A DNA stretch of 64,000 bases from NCBI RefSeq assembly GCF_013359905.1, contig NZ_JABMCC010000114.1, positions 28,184 through 92,183 on the forward strand, in the 5' to 3' direction. The notes under the pieces are model-generated. The model did not search any database and had not been told where the DNA came from. It saw only the letters and a program-made list of their open reading frames with translations. The position numbers and the translations under genes are program-made. Shown here in pieces: positions 1 through 8,841 of the stretch. Within the stretch, counting starts at the first letter, position 1; each line of letters starts with the position of its first letter. This DNA is from Paenibacillus taichungensis. GTDB lineage: Bacteria > Bacillota > Bacilli > Paenibacillales > Paenibacillaceae.

Positions 1-2972
1 GCTCCAACTGGCTGCTGGTTGGCACCTGTGGAATAGCCACAAAGCTGTCGGCCAACGACTCATCTTGCAGCACCGCTGCATAGCTGTTCGTCAGCCGTAC
101 CATTTCCAGTATCTTGTCGTCGGCAATCTGTTGCATGTTCTGTTCAAAGTATCGAAGCAATTCATTTAAGGCATATACATTTCCAGGGTTACCCATAAAA
201 CAGAAAATTAAGGCCTGATTAGCAAAATCATGATCACCGGATTCAAGCCCTTGACGCATCCCCTTGAACAAAGCGATGGAAGATTCCAAAGGCCTGTCCA
301 TCTGCTTATACATTCCGCTCAAAAAAGTAATGACATGTTTTTTCCTGAATGTAGAGTCGTTCGCTATTTGCTGAAACACCCGTTCAGCAATCGAAGTCTC
401 TCGAACCAAGCTCGGAAATACCCTTTGTACAATCAGCTCATATCCACCAATCATCGCAGCCAGCGACTCGTTTACTCCTTTTTGCAACCCATAACGAATA
501 AATCGGGCATATAATTCCAGAAGTAATCGCGCATCGTGTGTAAGCAACGGAAGAAACATCAGCTCCATTAAATGGCATAGCTCCTCATATTCCTCGTCGA
601 GTGGGTTGGACAGTAGAAGGCGCTTCTCCCGTTTTCGATGTAAAAGGACCCCGGTCCGGATCACCTCCTTGGCGATGGACAATAGGGAACTCTTCTTCCC
701 AAGCTTCCAACCGTAGGAGCCTAGTGCCTCCATCCCAAATTGAATCGCAATCTCATTGTCAGCGAATGCATGGAATTGAATCAAAGGCGCCCAGATCTTG
801 AGCCGTTCCGATCGGCTCAGCTGATCGCTGTCTTGGTTCAAGTCAACCAGCAGCTCCTTCGCTCGTTCGCTATTGCCATCCATATATTCCGTCCATGCCA
901 ATATCAGTTGCAACCCGATATCGCTTGTACCTGATCCTCCCACCTCTCTTGTTGCCAGCAGATGAAGCCCGTTCTCGGCATAATTCTTTCCTTTCGCATA
1001 GCGCCCGGATGCCAACGCCTCTTGTCCCGCTTGCAGATTGAGCTCGATCAGTTCCCTCGTCTCTTGCTCCGATAATAGTAAAGCAGCCAAGTTCAAATGA
1101 TCAATCACTGTCCATGACAGGTCATCGCGTGGCTCAGGAACGTGATCCTGTAACGACCGCCCGATTGCTCTGTGTCGGTGCATATTGCGTCCTGGATCAA
1201 AAGCATATGCCATCCGGTGTATGAATTCATGCACAAATACATAGATTGATTCCGATATATCTTCTTGCTTCGCTTCATCTTGCCGATAAATAAATCCTTC
1301 AGCTTCAGACTCTTGAAGCCAGTGAAATGCAATATCCATTGGTATAGTACACACTTCAGCCAAGAGAGATAATTGAAATGTCGGACCAATTGTGGCTGCC
1401 ACAGCTAAAAATTCCTTCCGATCTTCCTTGAGCTTGGAGAAGCCCGTCTCCAGGAGACGTATATGGCCTTCTGAACTGCTTAGTAGCCGAATTATTTCTG
1501 AGTCCCACACCCACTGACGTCTTTTCTCGTCAAAGCTTAGTCTGTGCTCCTGTAACCAGTCTTTTAGCAAGAGACGAATCGAGCCGGGATTACCACCTGT
1601 TTGATCGTAGACAGATCGCGCCAGAGGATGAATACGCGCGGATTTCTCATGTAAAGCATCAGAGAGTAGCTGCCTCACATCTTCATAAACCAGCGGAGGC
1701 AGAGCTACTTGTTCCTCTGGATTCACACGGCATCTTTCGAACAACCAAGTCAGTAATGTCTCTTGCTTGAAATTCGGTTCATCCCGAACGGAAGTGAGAA
1801 CTTCCTCCGCCCGAACAGCTCCGATTAAGAATAATCCATGTGCCTTTTGTGCTAGTGCAAGCGTACGAATTACGGTTTGCGTACCACAGTCAACCCACTG
1901 CAAATTGTCCATAAACAGAACAAGCGGTGGCTTGCATTCAGCCATGCAGCAAATCAGGTCCGGCAGCAATTCTTCAAACCGATCCCAGACCTTCGGATCG
2001 TTCGTGATATGAGATACCTCCGTATTGCTGTTTAACAACGGATTAGCCTCAGGCCAGCAGGAGACGATTACTTGCGTTTCTCGCCCAAACTCCGCTTGTA
2101 TCCTAGCCTTCAGTTGTGTAATGATATCAACTGGCTCACTCCACAGCTGGTGAATCCATTGCCGCATCGCCTGAAGGATCAGTCCACACCGTACAGTTTG
2201 TTGGGAAGGCTCCGCTTGCACTGTGATCATCCGGCCTCCATGTCGAACGACATTTTGTTGAAGCCTATGGACAAACGTCGTTTTACCTGTCCCCTCTTTG
2301 CCTATCACCCAACGAATTGCATTCATTCCTTGTAGAGCCTGCTCCAGCCCTGTCTCCATTTGCATCACTTCAGCACTACGCCCATACCATGATTCGGATA
2401 GGGAAAGCGTATGGATCTTATCCCAACGTCCGACTTCCATTGGCGTAAACGTTCCGTCGTTATCCATCATGTTCTGGTACAACTTCAAGTACTCCATATG
2501 TACTCTGGTAACGGTCTACCTCTGATTTGGCAAGTAATTTCAATAGTATCGCTTGTATTGTTTCGTCTAATCCCAACCGAATATCGGATACAGGTGGAGG
2601 CACCCTGCGGATATGCACGGTGCTCCAGTCTTCTTCATTGTCAGCTTGAAAAGGCAATTGCCCGGTTAACAACTCGTAGAAAATAATACCTAATGCGTAA
2701 AGATCACTTCGCCCACTCGGCACAAGATCGAATCGGCCAAATTGCTCGGGAGAATGGTAGGCAGCATGACTTTCCGTATGCCAGGATATCTGCGCAGCCT
2801 TCCCCTCCCACTGAACGATGATATGATCAGGGCTAAGGTGCCCTATCACTGTATTTTGCTGATGTTCACGGTGTACCATTTCCGTCATTATAATTGACAA
2901 TTCAATGAACACAGCAAGCTCTACAGGGGGTTGCGTGATGTATTCTCTTAAAATCTTGATGACGATGCACAC
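1..2972 (-). pseudogene. Pseudokinase/AAA ATPase signalling protein, N-truncated and frameshifted, cut by left window edge
   Basis: The first part (2972 down to 2460) encodes the C-lobe of a Ser/Thr-kinase-like domain (PDHIIVQ in the catalytic-loop position, YHSPEQ, GRSDLYALGIIFYELL). The HRD aspartate and DFG are not recognisable, so it is a pseudokinase. The reading frame then stops. The next frame opens near 2490 and continues without a stop to base 1. It carries a Walker A (GKEGTGKT, about 2280-2310) and a long helical tail, as in hybrid kinases that join a kinase-like domain, an AAA ATPase and a C-terminal histidine kinase. The N-terminal lobe is mostly missing: the GTG at 2972 directly follows an in-frame TAG, and 'IVIKIL' looks like the VAIK strand joined to later sequence by a deletion. 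I infer a decayed gene. A sequencing error could explain the frameshift but not the missing N-terminus. Confidence 0.75.
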
Positions 2973-3262
2973 CTATCTGGGTTATATTTTCGTTTCGAGA
3001 AAAAGCATATTTCAGAATATAATAAAAATTGGGTTAGATAAAATCGAGTTATCACTTTGCCTAAATAAATCTTAATCTATGATGCATCTAGAGTCTAGCC
3101 TGGGTGATATATGTATTCATCGCAAATAAACAACGTAAATAACAAAAATATAAGCCCAGCTCACCTCTACACGTATGCGTGAAGGATAAACTGCAGCTTC
3201 ATCTTCACTGTCACTCTTCATATGAATTACAGCATCATAAATGAAGCGGATTATAGCCGTTC

Positions 3263-3442
3263 ATCACCCCCGTTTTTATGGCGAATCTAGATCACTTCGG
3301 GCAAATGAATGACGTTTATAGTCACTATTTGGTAACCATCATCCCGCAAGAACTGCCATTCAGGTAGCTAAGCTACCACGTAGCGCTGAGATTGAGATCG
3401 AACTGGTTGCCATCAAACGAAAGCTTTACCAAGAAGGCTGAT
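3263..3442 (+). pseudogene. RidA (YjgF/UK114) family remnant, C-terminal part
   Basis: The translation reads VFMANLDHFGQMNDVYSHY, then after a one-base shift near 3330 GNHHPARTAIQVAKLPRSAE and IEIELVAIKRKLYQEG followed by TGA. This matches the C-terminal half of RidA-type enamine/imine deaminases (PART-Q-A-LPR...EIE-VA). The N-terminal half is absent. It ends about 35 bases before the truncated EamA gene, which is also broken. The 2973-3262 stretch before it shows no gene. Confidence 0.6.
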
Positions 3443-3476
3443 GGATTAGTCAAATTTTGAAAGAAGGCACATTGGC

Positions 3477-4010
3477 TTGCGAACTTATCTGTTTCTCTTA
3501 TTTTGCGCGACTCTTTATGGAAGTAACTTCGTATTCGGCTCACTCTTGCTGCAGGAGTTTCCTGCAATGCATCTTTCCGCATACCGCCTTGCCGTATCAT
3601 CCGTGTTCCTCATTGGCTATCTAATCTTGTCCAAACGTATGGTTCGATTGACTTCACGGGATATCCTCTACTTAATTCCGCTCGCTATTATTGGGATGTT
3701 GCTGCATCAGGTATCTTTCTTTACGGGATTGCAGACGATAGATGCAACGACAGCTTCACTTATTGTATCGCTCTCTCCTATATTTACCGCTTTGCTAGGG
3801 CGATTCTTCTTAAAAGAGTCATTCACCCTGCGTATGATGGTAGGATCCTGATAAAAGAGCATCAGATCCGCGCATTGGCTTTCTATACCTTTTTTTGCCG
3901 GGCAACACCCACTGTTTTCCCTTTATATCCAGGTACGTGATCGCTGACCCGCACTTGGGGTGTCCTGGTCTACGGAGGAGCCCTTTTTTGTGATTTAAAT
4001 ACTCATATAC
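3477..4010 (+). pseudogene. Truncated EamA/DMT-family transporter
   Basis: A TTG start at 3477 has an AAAGAAGG ribosome binding site about nine bases upstream. The intact part (3477-3851, 124 residues) is the first EamA repeat: four or so hydrophobic segments, LYGSNFVFG near the start and GLQTIDATTASLIVSLSP in the typical place. It stops after 124 residues, whereas the family is about 300. Further fragments of the second half follow: TRTWGVLVYGGALFC and THIQKRIV from about 3947 resemble the start of the second EamA repeat. This is a drug/metabolite-type exporter that has lost its second half by deletion, so it is unlikely to work. Confidence 0.7.
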
Positions 4011-4107
4011 AAAAAAGGATCGTCAGCATTTCTGCAACGATCCCTGTTGACAGTCCGCTAGTTGAAATCAGCAACTGATCAATTTGATGCCTTCTTAAGT
4101 TTATTAA

Positions 4108-4126
4108 GCTAACGTTCCCCGTTAGC
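4108..4126. repeat. GCTAACG/CGTTAGC palindrome, left flank of DUF2750 gene
   Basis: GCTAACG-TTCCC-CGTTAGC, a 7-bp perfect stem, lies 12 bases past the stop of the DUF2750 gene. A near copy (GCTAAC-CTGCCC-GTTAG) sits on the other side of the same gene at 4562-4578. The two are in the same orientation and share the C-rich spacer. Confidence 0.6.
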
Positions 4127-4137
4127 GTAACGAAGGA

Positions 4138-4521
4138 TCAATACTTTTTGAGTTCCTTCACTAAATCATTTAGTAGCACTTGAATCTCAAGAACTGCAGA
4201 ATCATCTCTGTTCCAAAAGATCAACAGCTTATGCTGATCCTCCACCATATTGGGTAACCAGTCACTAATGAAATCGTCTAATGAGATACAATGTGCTTTA
4301 TAATTTGACCACTCTTCATAAGCACAGTACTCTGCAAACTCTTTCCTAGGCCAGAATGAAACAAGCAATCTCTCTTTATCATCTGAAGACATTGCCCAAC
4401 CGTCATCATACAACCCCCAAATTGCTTCTGAATCAGTAACCTTCTTAATAAAATATTCATATCGAATGTTCGCAGGGAGTTTAATAACAGCTTCAAACTC
4501 TTTCGAGGTTATCGAATTCAT
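4138..4521 (-). CDS. DUF2750 domain-containing protein
   Basis: A 127-residue cytoplasmic protein with no signal peptide or membrane segment. The sequence follows the DUF2750 pattern: an N-terminal RYEYFIKKVTDSEAIWGL block, then GWAM, then an acidic/aromatic stretch (VSFWPRKEFAEYC) and ISLDDFISDWLP. The function of the family is unknown; members are often found next to immunity or toxin-related genes, but no partner is visible here. The ATG at 4521 follows CAAGGAGGCTGCAA, a good ribosome binding site. The gene stands alone and is bracketed by two similar palindromes (4108-4126 and 4562-4578), which could mean it moved as a single-gene unit. Confidence 0.85.
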   Translation of the reverse strand: MNSITSKEFEAVIKLPANIRYEYFIKKVTDSEAIWGLYDDGWAMSSDDKERLLVSFWPRKEFAEYCAYEEWSNYKAHCISLDDFISDWLPNMVEDQHKLLIFWNRDDSAVLEIQVLLNDLVKELKKY

Positions 4522-4561
4522 TTGCAGCCTCCTTGTTAGAACTTTAGATTAAATATACCAC

Positions 4562-4578
4562 GCTAACCTGCCCGTTAG
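4562..4578. repeat. GCTAAC/GTTAG palindrome, right flank of DUF2750 gene
   Basis: GCTAAC-CTGCCC-GTTAG, 40 bases upstream of the DUF2750 start and matching the palindrome at 4108-4126 in orientation and in the CCC spacer. The bases outside the two palindromes differ. Confidence 0.55.
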
Positions 4579-4757
4579 TTATAAAAAGGCAGCCGATCAA
4601 CGATCACCATATTTATGGTATATAATCTACGTTAATACTGATAAATGCAGACTAGTTATTGAGTATAAAAACGCTGAGATGAAGAAGTTCCACGGTATAG
4701 CAACAGCCTAGTACCGAGGTCCATTTCGTATGCGAATACAGACATATCTCACAAAGC

Positions 4758-5339
4758 TTATGACTGAGACAAAATTCCTTTTACAAACAATGAGACACTG
4801 TGCTTGTAGAAATCTTCCTCGGTGACGAGTTGGGACTGATATTGCCCGTGAATCAGCTCGCTCATCTGAAAGCCGTAGCACATCGAGAGAAAAGACATGG
4901 CGGCAAGGCGCTCATCCTGTCTGGCTATAACTTTTTTCTTCTGCAGACGTTCAAAATATTCAACCAGCAACGAGTGCAGCTTCACCGGCGGATCGGCCAG
5001 CACTCTGTCTAATTCGGGAAACATTCCTTTGTCGCGGATGCCAATCAAAATGATGTCCGCATTTTTATGGAAGAACAATCGGTACTGCTGACTTACATTC
5101 AGCAGATCGACTTCCGGATTATCGGTCGCGTCCTCTTTTAACATCTTCTCAAATTGCGGGATATCCGAATGTCTTTCAATGATGGCTTCCAATATGCCTT
5201 GCTTGCTTCCAAATTGCCGGAAAATCGTAGATTCATTGACTTTAGCTTCCGTTGCAATGGCTTTGGTGCTTACTCCGCGATAGCCGTTCTTTTTGATGAG
5301 CTGTGTCGCGGCTTCAATGATTTTGTCTGAAGTTTGCAT
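4758..5339 (-). CDS. TetR/AcrR family transcriptional regulator
   Basis: 193 residues. The N-terminal helix-turn-helix covers about residues 10-55 (IIEAATQLIKKNGYRGVSTK, then ESTIFRQFGSKQGI), followed by a helical ligand-binding domain without obvious family-specific residues. It is the last gene of a minus-strand pair with the fumarylacetoacetase-fold gene (93-base gap) and probably controls that gene and the divergent metallo-hydrolase at 6608. A perfect 7-bp inverted repeat overlapping the -35 region of the latter (6510-6529) is the best operator candidate. The start is supported by AAAAGGAGAAATACA just upstream. Confidence 0.9.
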   Translation of the reverse strand: MQTSDKIIEAATQLIKKNGYRGVSTKAIATEAKVNESTIFRQFGSKQGILEAIIERHSDIPQFEKMLKEDATDNPEVDLLNVSQQYRLFFHKNADIILIGIRDKGMFPELDRVLADPPVKLHSLLVEYFERLQKKKVIARQDERLAAMSFLSMCYGFQMSELIHGQYQSQLVTEEDFYKHSVSLFVKGILSQS

Positions 5340-5431
5340 TGTATTTCTCCTTTTGCATATGTTAAATCTATTCTACTACAAGTTTTGTATATGCAGCAGG
5401 GTAGGGGTTCATCATTTTCATAAACGCTTAT

Positions 5432-6442
5432 TTAAGGTAAATCACTTCTTTTATCCCAGCGGCTTGGTTCCGTAATTTTGATATGATCAGGCACCAATTG
5501 CGTGAGCGTGCCTAATTTATCAAATGTAATCTGGATTCGGTCAGAGGGCAACAGCCATTCTTCGGTCTCGATTGCGCAGCAATCCGGTATCGTCCCCATT
5601 CCTATAATCGTGCCCGGGAGTGGCGTGAAAACTTGGAGAACCTCCTCCATCACTTTTGCAGGGTGTGCAGAATACTCGGATGTGCTTCCCTTCCAGTGCA
5701 GTCTCTCCCCGATACGCACATCCACGTCCAATGCCAGCGGGTTGTCGATTTCATCCGGCGTTACCAGAAATGGCCCTATCCCTTTGCTGCGATCGAAATC
5801 TTTGCAGCGCGTCGGTCCGGTCATCGCCTGGAAATCCGGCCACTGCACATCGCGGACAGTACTGTCGTTAAAAATAACATAACCTGCAACGCAGTTCCCC
5901 TTCCCTGTAACAAAGGCCAGCTCCGGCTCAATATCCAGGTATGAAGAGTATGATGGCCAATGAATCGTATCCCCATCGCCAATTACAGCTTTATGGTTAC
6001 ACTTGTAATAACTGAAATTCACTTTATTCGGATCTTGCTGGAATTTTTCGGCGATTTTCCGTTTAAGTTCTTCTCTTTCCGGCCCTGTATATTCTCTTTG
6101 CAGCAGATTTACGCCAGCATTTCTCAGATGTCTTGGCGTCAGCCCAAAATCGATAAGCGCAGCCGGATTCGGAACCGGCGGTAGCAGGTTTACCGCTGAA
6201 ATCGGGCTGATTTCATTTTCATTGAATTGATGCAACTGTTCTATAGCATATTGCATCATTTCCTTAGCAGCATCATAACTCGCCGGCAAATAATGAAGAT
6301 AACTGTCCATACTTTCAAGACTGTCAGAGAATGTTCCCTGCTTTTTCATGATTGCAGCAAAAGACACGACAAATCTCTCGTTAATTACAAGCCCAAACAA
6401 AGGTTCCTGGGATGTATTGGTTTGAAAGGTTACTAGTTTCAT
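5432..6442 (-). CDS. Fumarylacetoacetate hydrolase (FAH) family protein
   Basis: 336 residues, the usual length for the two-domain FAH type. It has an N-terminal beta domain (MKLVTFQTNT...) and a catalytic domain with the metal-binding acidic cluster DIEPELAF (D170, E172, E174) and a further aspartate in FNDSTVRD (D193). The family hydrolyses C-C bonds in beta-diketo acids or acts as hydratase/decarboxylase in aromatic ring breakdown, with Mg or Mn. The exact substrate cannot be told from sequence. It shares a divergent promoter region with the metallo-hydrolase at 6608, so the two probably serve one small catabolic route under the TetR regulator. The start follows GGAGGCGCTGCAAC. Confidence 0.88.
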   Translation of the reverse strand: MKLVTFQTNTSQEPLFGLVINERFVVSFAAIMKKQGTFSDSLESMDSYLHYLPASYDAAKEMMQYAIEQLHQFNENEISPISAVNLLPPVPNPAALIDFGLTPRHLRNAGVNLLQREYTGPEREELKRKIAEKFQQDPNKVNFSYYKCNHKAVIGDGDTIHWPSYSSYLDIEPELAFVTGKGNCVAGYVIFNDSTVRDVQWPDFQAMTGPTRCKDFDRSKGIGPFLVTPDEIDNPLALDVDVRIGERLHWKGSTSEYSAHPAKVMEEVLQVFTPLPGTIIGMGTIPDCCAIETEEWLLPSDRIQITFDKLGTLTQLVPDHIKITEPSRWDKRSDLP

Positions 6443-6509
6443 GTTGCAGCGCCTCCATCCATGTAGTGTGATGTTGTTCTGTTAGTAGCATACAGTATGG
6501 AATTAATGC

Positions 6510-6529
6510 ATGCAAGTACATGCTTGCAT
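6510..6529. promoter_or_regulatory. Inverted-repeat operator candidate between FAH and metallo-hydrolase genes
   Basis: ATGCAAG-TACATG-CTTGCAT, a perfect 7-bp inverted repeat that covers the -35 box of the metallo-hydrolase promoter and lies in the divergent intergenic region. The size and position suit a TetR-type dimer, presumably the product of 4758-5339. Confidence 0.55.
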
Positions 6530-6552
6530 TTCTGTTTTCCATTTTCTATAAT
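6524..6552 (+). promoter_or_regulatory. Sigma-A promoter of the metallo-hydrolase gene
   Basis: TTGCAT (6524-6529), a 17-base spacer and a perfect TATAAT (6547-6552), about 55 bases before the ATG at 6608. The -35 box is inside the inverted repeat at 6510-6529. Confidence 0.75.
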
Positions 6553-6607
6553 GGGGACATAGTCAGTATGACTTACCAAAAAAACATATACACGAAGGAG
6601 AATTTTT

Positions 6608-7630
6608 ATGAAGTATGGACGTATTATTCAAAAACCTCGCGTTAAATTTTTTGAAGTCGCAGATGGCGTCTTTGCCGGTATTTCGCCGTATCGCGGCATC
6701 AGTTGGGCCAATGCCGGATTCATCAACAAGGGTGAAGGGCTGGTGTATGACACGTTCTTCGATTTGTTCCATGCGCGGGAAATGCGGGAGGCTTTTAAGG
6801 AAGTAAGCAACGGCGGCTCTCCCGCATATGTGGTGAACTCGCACTATAATAGCGACCATGCCTGGGGAAACAAAGTGTTTGAAGATGCTTGCATTATTAT
6901 GCACAAGGAAGCGTCCAGAGAGCGTCTTACCGAAAATATCGCCTGGATGGACAGCGTCATCAAAAGAGGAAAGGATTCTCCGGAATCGACTTCGGGCGAG
7001 CGGTTTTTTGCAGCGGAATTTGAAGGATTCGACCTGGAAGGCGTAGAATGGTTGCTCCCGAATATTGAGATAAAAGACGATATCAACATCCGTCTTGGCG
7101 ATACGGAAGTAATGATTTACAACGTTGCTCCAGCACACTCTGACAGCGACTTGCTGCTGTGGATGCCAAGAGAAAAAGTGCTGTTCGCCGGCGATGTCGT
7201 GTTTAACGGGTGTACGGCATACAGCGAAGAGGGAACCCTCAATTGGGTTAAAGTGCTTGACCGCATTATTGATGAAATTAAACCCGAAATCGTTATTCCA
7301 GGACATGGCGCCATCTGCGGCCTGGACTTCGTGAAGGAGCAGAGAGACTACCTCCTGAACCTGATCAGCGAGTTCAACAAGCATTACAATGACGAAATTG
7401 ATGCCTTGTCCCTGACTAAGCAAATTGATATTTCCCGCTTCCTTCATTGGATTCAGCCAGAACGCTTGTATGTTACAGTGGACATCCTATTGAAAAGCAA
7501 ACGAGGGTTACCCCCCCTTCCAATTTGGAACGAGGTGCCTGCTAAACTGGAAGACATGAAAGTTTTTTTGACCGGAAAATATGGTAATCAAATCAAGCCA
7601 TGGGACCCTATGAGTGTTTGGCAAGAGTGA
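6608..7630 (+). CDS. MBL-fold metallo-hydrolase
   Basis: 340 residues of the metallo-beta-lactamase fold. The zinc motif is NSHYNSDHAWGN (H79, D83, H84), followed by VAPAHSDSDLLLW, FAGDVVFNG and IPGHGAICG, which supply the remaining metal ligands. There is no signal peptide. The long C-terminal helical part (about residue 240 on) is like that of hydrolases acting on esters, lactones or thioesters; the substrate is unknown. Ribosome binding site GAAGGAG at 6594-6600. It is transcribed away from the FAH-family gene from a shared control region and ends in a strong terminator. Together with FAH and TetR this looks like a small inducible catabolic unit (inference). Confidence 0.85.
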   Translation: MKYGRIIQKPRVKFFEVADGVFAGISPYRGISWANAGFINKGEGLVYDTFFDLFHAREMREAFKEVSNGGSPAYVVNSHYNSDHAWGNKVFEDACIIMHKEASRERLTENIAWMDSVIKRGKDSPESTSGERFFAAEFEGFDLEGVEWLLPNIEIKDDINIRLGDTEVMIYNVAPAHSDSDLLLWMPREKVLFAGDVVFNGCTAYSEEGTLNWVKVLDRIIDEIKPEIVIPGHGAICGLDFVKEQRDYLLNLISEFNKHYNDEIDALSLTKQIDISRFLHWIQPERLYVTVDILLKSKRGLPPLPIWNEVPAKLEDMKVFLTGKYGNQIKPWDPMSVWQE

Positions 7631-7660
7631 ATAGCAATTTGAAGCTAGCCTACGAAAAAC

Positions 7661-7707
7661 AAAAAACGACCCTGTCGCAAACGATGCGAACAGCGGCCGT
7701 TTTTTTG
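7661..7707 (+). terminator. Rho-independent terminator after the metallo-hydrolase
   Basis: A stem built from AAAACGACC and GGCCGTTTT with inner pairing (TGTCGC/GCGAACA), followed by a run of seven T. Confidence 0.75.
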
Positions 7708-7844
7708 AATTGTTCCACGGAATTAAAATGGGTGCTTAGAAACCGATTATGAAGAAAAATGGAGTTGCACTTATGACTTACTAGTAGAACTCTTCAGCTT
7801 CTTTTGTATTTCTACTCGGTTTGCACAGCGAATTCATAATAACT

Positions 7845-8804
7845 TTAAGCCTTGCGAAGCATTTGTCTCTCGCTTAGCTGTGAAAGCATATCCTTCGTCA
7901 TGGCCTTCAGGTCGTAACGGGCATGAAATCCCCATTCTGTTTTCGCTGCCGTCGCATCAATGGAATGCGGCCAGCTATCGGCAATCGCCTGTCTCTTCGG
8001 ATCAACGTCATAATCGAGGATAAAGCCGGGAAACTCATCCCGTATCGCTGCAGCGATCGCCTCCGGATCCACGCTCATTGCGGTAACATTAAATGAATTT
8101 CGGTGTATCAACCGGGAAGAATCCGCTTCCATTAATTCGATGATAGCGTTCAGGGCATCCGGCATATACATCATGTCCATGTTTGAGTCCTTGGCGATAT
8201 AAGATGTATACCGGCCAGTCGTCACGGCTGCGTAATAAATTTCCACAGCGTAATCTGTCGTTCCTCCGCCGGGAGGCGTCATATAAGATATCAAACCCGG
8301 GAATCGCAGCCCCCTAGTATCCAGGCCATATTTGTGAAAATAATAATCACAAAGCAGTTCGCCGGACACTTTATTCACACCGTACATCGTATTGGGCCTC
8401 TGGATCGTATCCTGCGGGGTATTGTCTTTCGGAGTCGAAGGACCAAAAGATCCAATGGAGCTTGGAGTGAAAAATTGGCAGCCGAGCTCCCTGGATATTT
8501 CAAGTGCATTCATCAATCCGCCCATATTCAAATTCCAGGCAAGCAGCGGTTTCTCCTCTGCGGTAGCCGACAGCAGCGCAGCCAAATGGATGACGGTATC
8601 AACTTCGTACCGCTTGGCGATTTCGAACATCGCCTTATCATTCGTCACGTCCAGCAGCTCGAATGGCCCGGATCGGGTAATTTCGTGGGCTGATGACCTG
8701 AGATCCGTTGCAACGACGTGATCCGCACCATAGATTTCACGTAATTTAACAACTAACTCAGAACCGATTTGGCCCAGTGCTCCAGTCACCAAAATCTTGT
8801 TCAT
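7845..8804 (-). CDS. tdh: L-threonine 3-dehydrogenase, epimerase-type (SDR)
   Basis: 319 residues. The N-terminal Rossmann motif GALGQIGSE (residues 8-16) binds NAD. HLAALLSATAE and the catalytic YGVNK (Y141, K145) are the extended-SDR signatures, and PGLISYMTPPGGGTTDYAVE is characteristic of the UDP-galactose-epimerase-like threonine dehydrogenases. It oxidises L-threonine to 2-amino-3-ketobutyrate. The ketobutyrate CoA ligase gene lies 37 bases upstream on the same strand, so the two steps from threonine to glycine plus acetyl-CoA are encoded together. It is unrelated to the zinc-dependent medium-chain Tdh of E. coli. AGGAATG before the ATG is the ribosome binding site. Confidence 0.92.
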   Translation of the reverse strand: MNKILVTGALGQIGSELVVKLREIYGADHVVATDLRSSAHEITRSGPFELLDVTNDKAMFEIAKRYEVDTVIHLAALLSATAEEKPLLAWNLNMGGLMNALEISRELGCQFFTPSSIGSFGPSTPKDNTPQDTIQRPNTMYGVNKVSGELLCDYYFHKYGLDTRGLRFPGLISYMTPPGGGTTDYAVEIYYAAVTTGRYTSYIAKDSNMDMMYMPDALNAIIELMEADSSRLIHRNSFNVTAMSVDPEAIAAAIRDEFPGFILDYDVDPKRQAIADSWPHSIDATAAKTEWGFHARYDLKAMTKDMLSQLSERQMLRKA

Positions 8805-8841
8805 AAGACATTCCTCCCGAAATATACTCCTTCGAATGCAG

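Noticed and set aside
6563..7447. 294-codon open frame on the minus strand opposite the metallo-hydrolase
   Set aside because: Shadow of the intact metallo-hydrolase; no ribosome binding site or recognisable protein.
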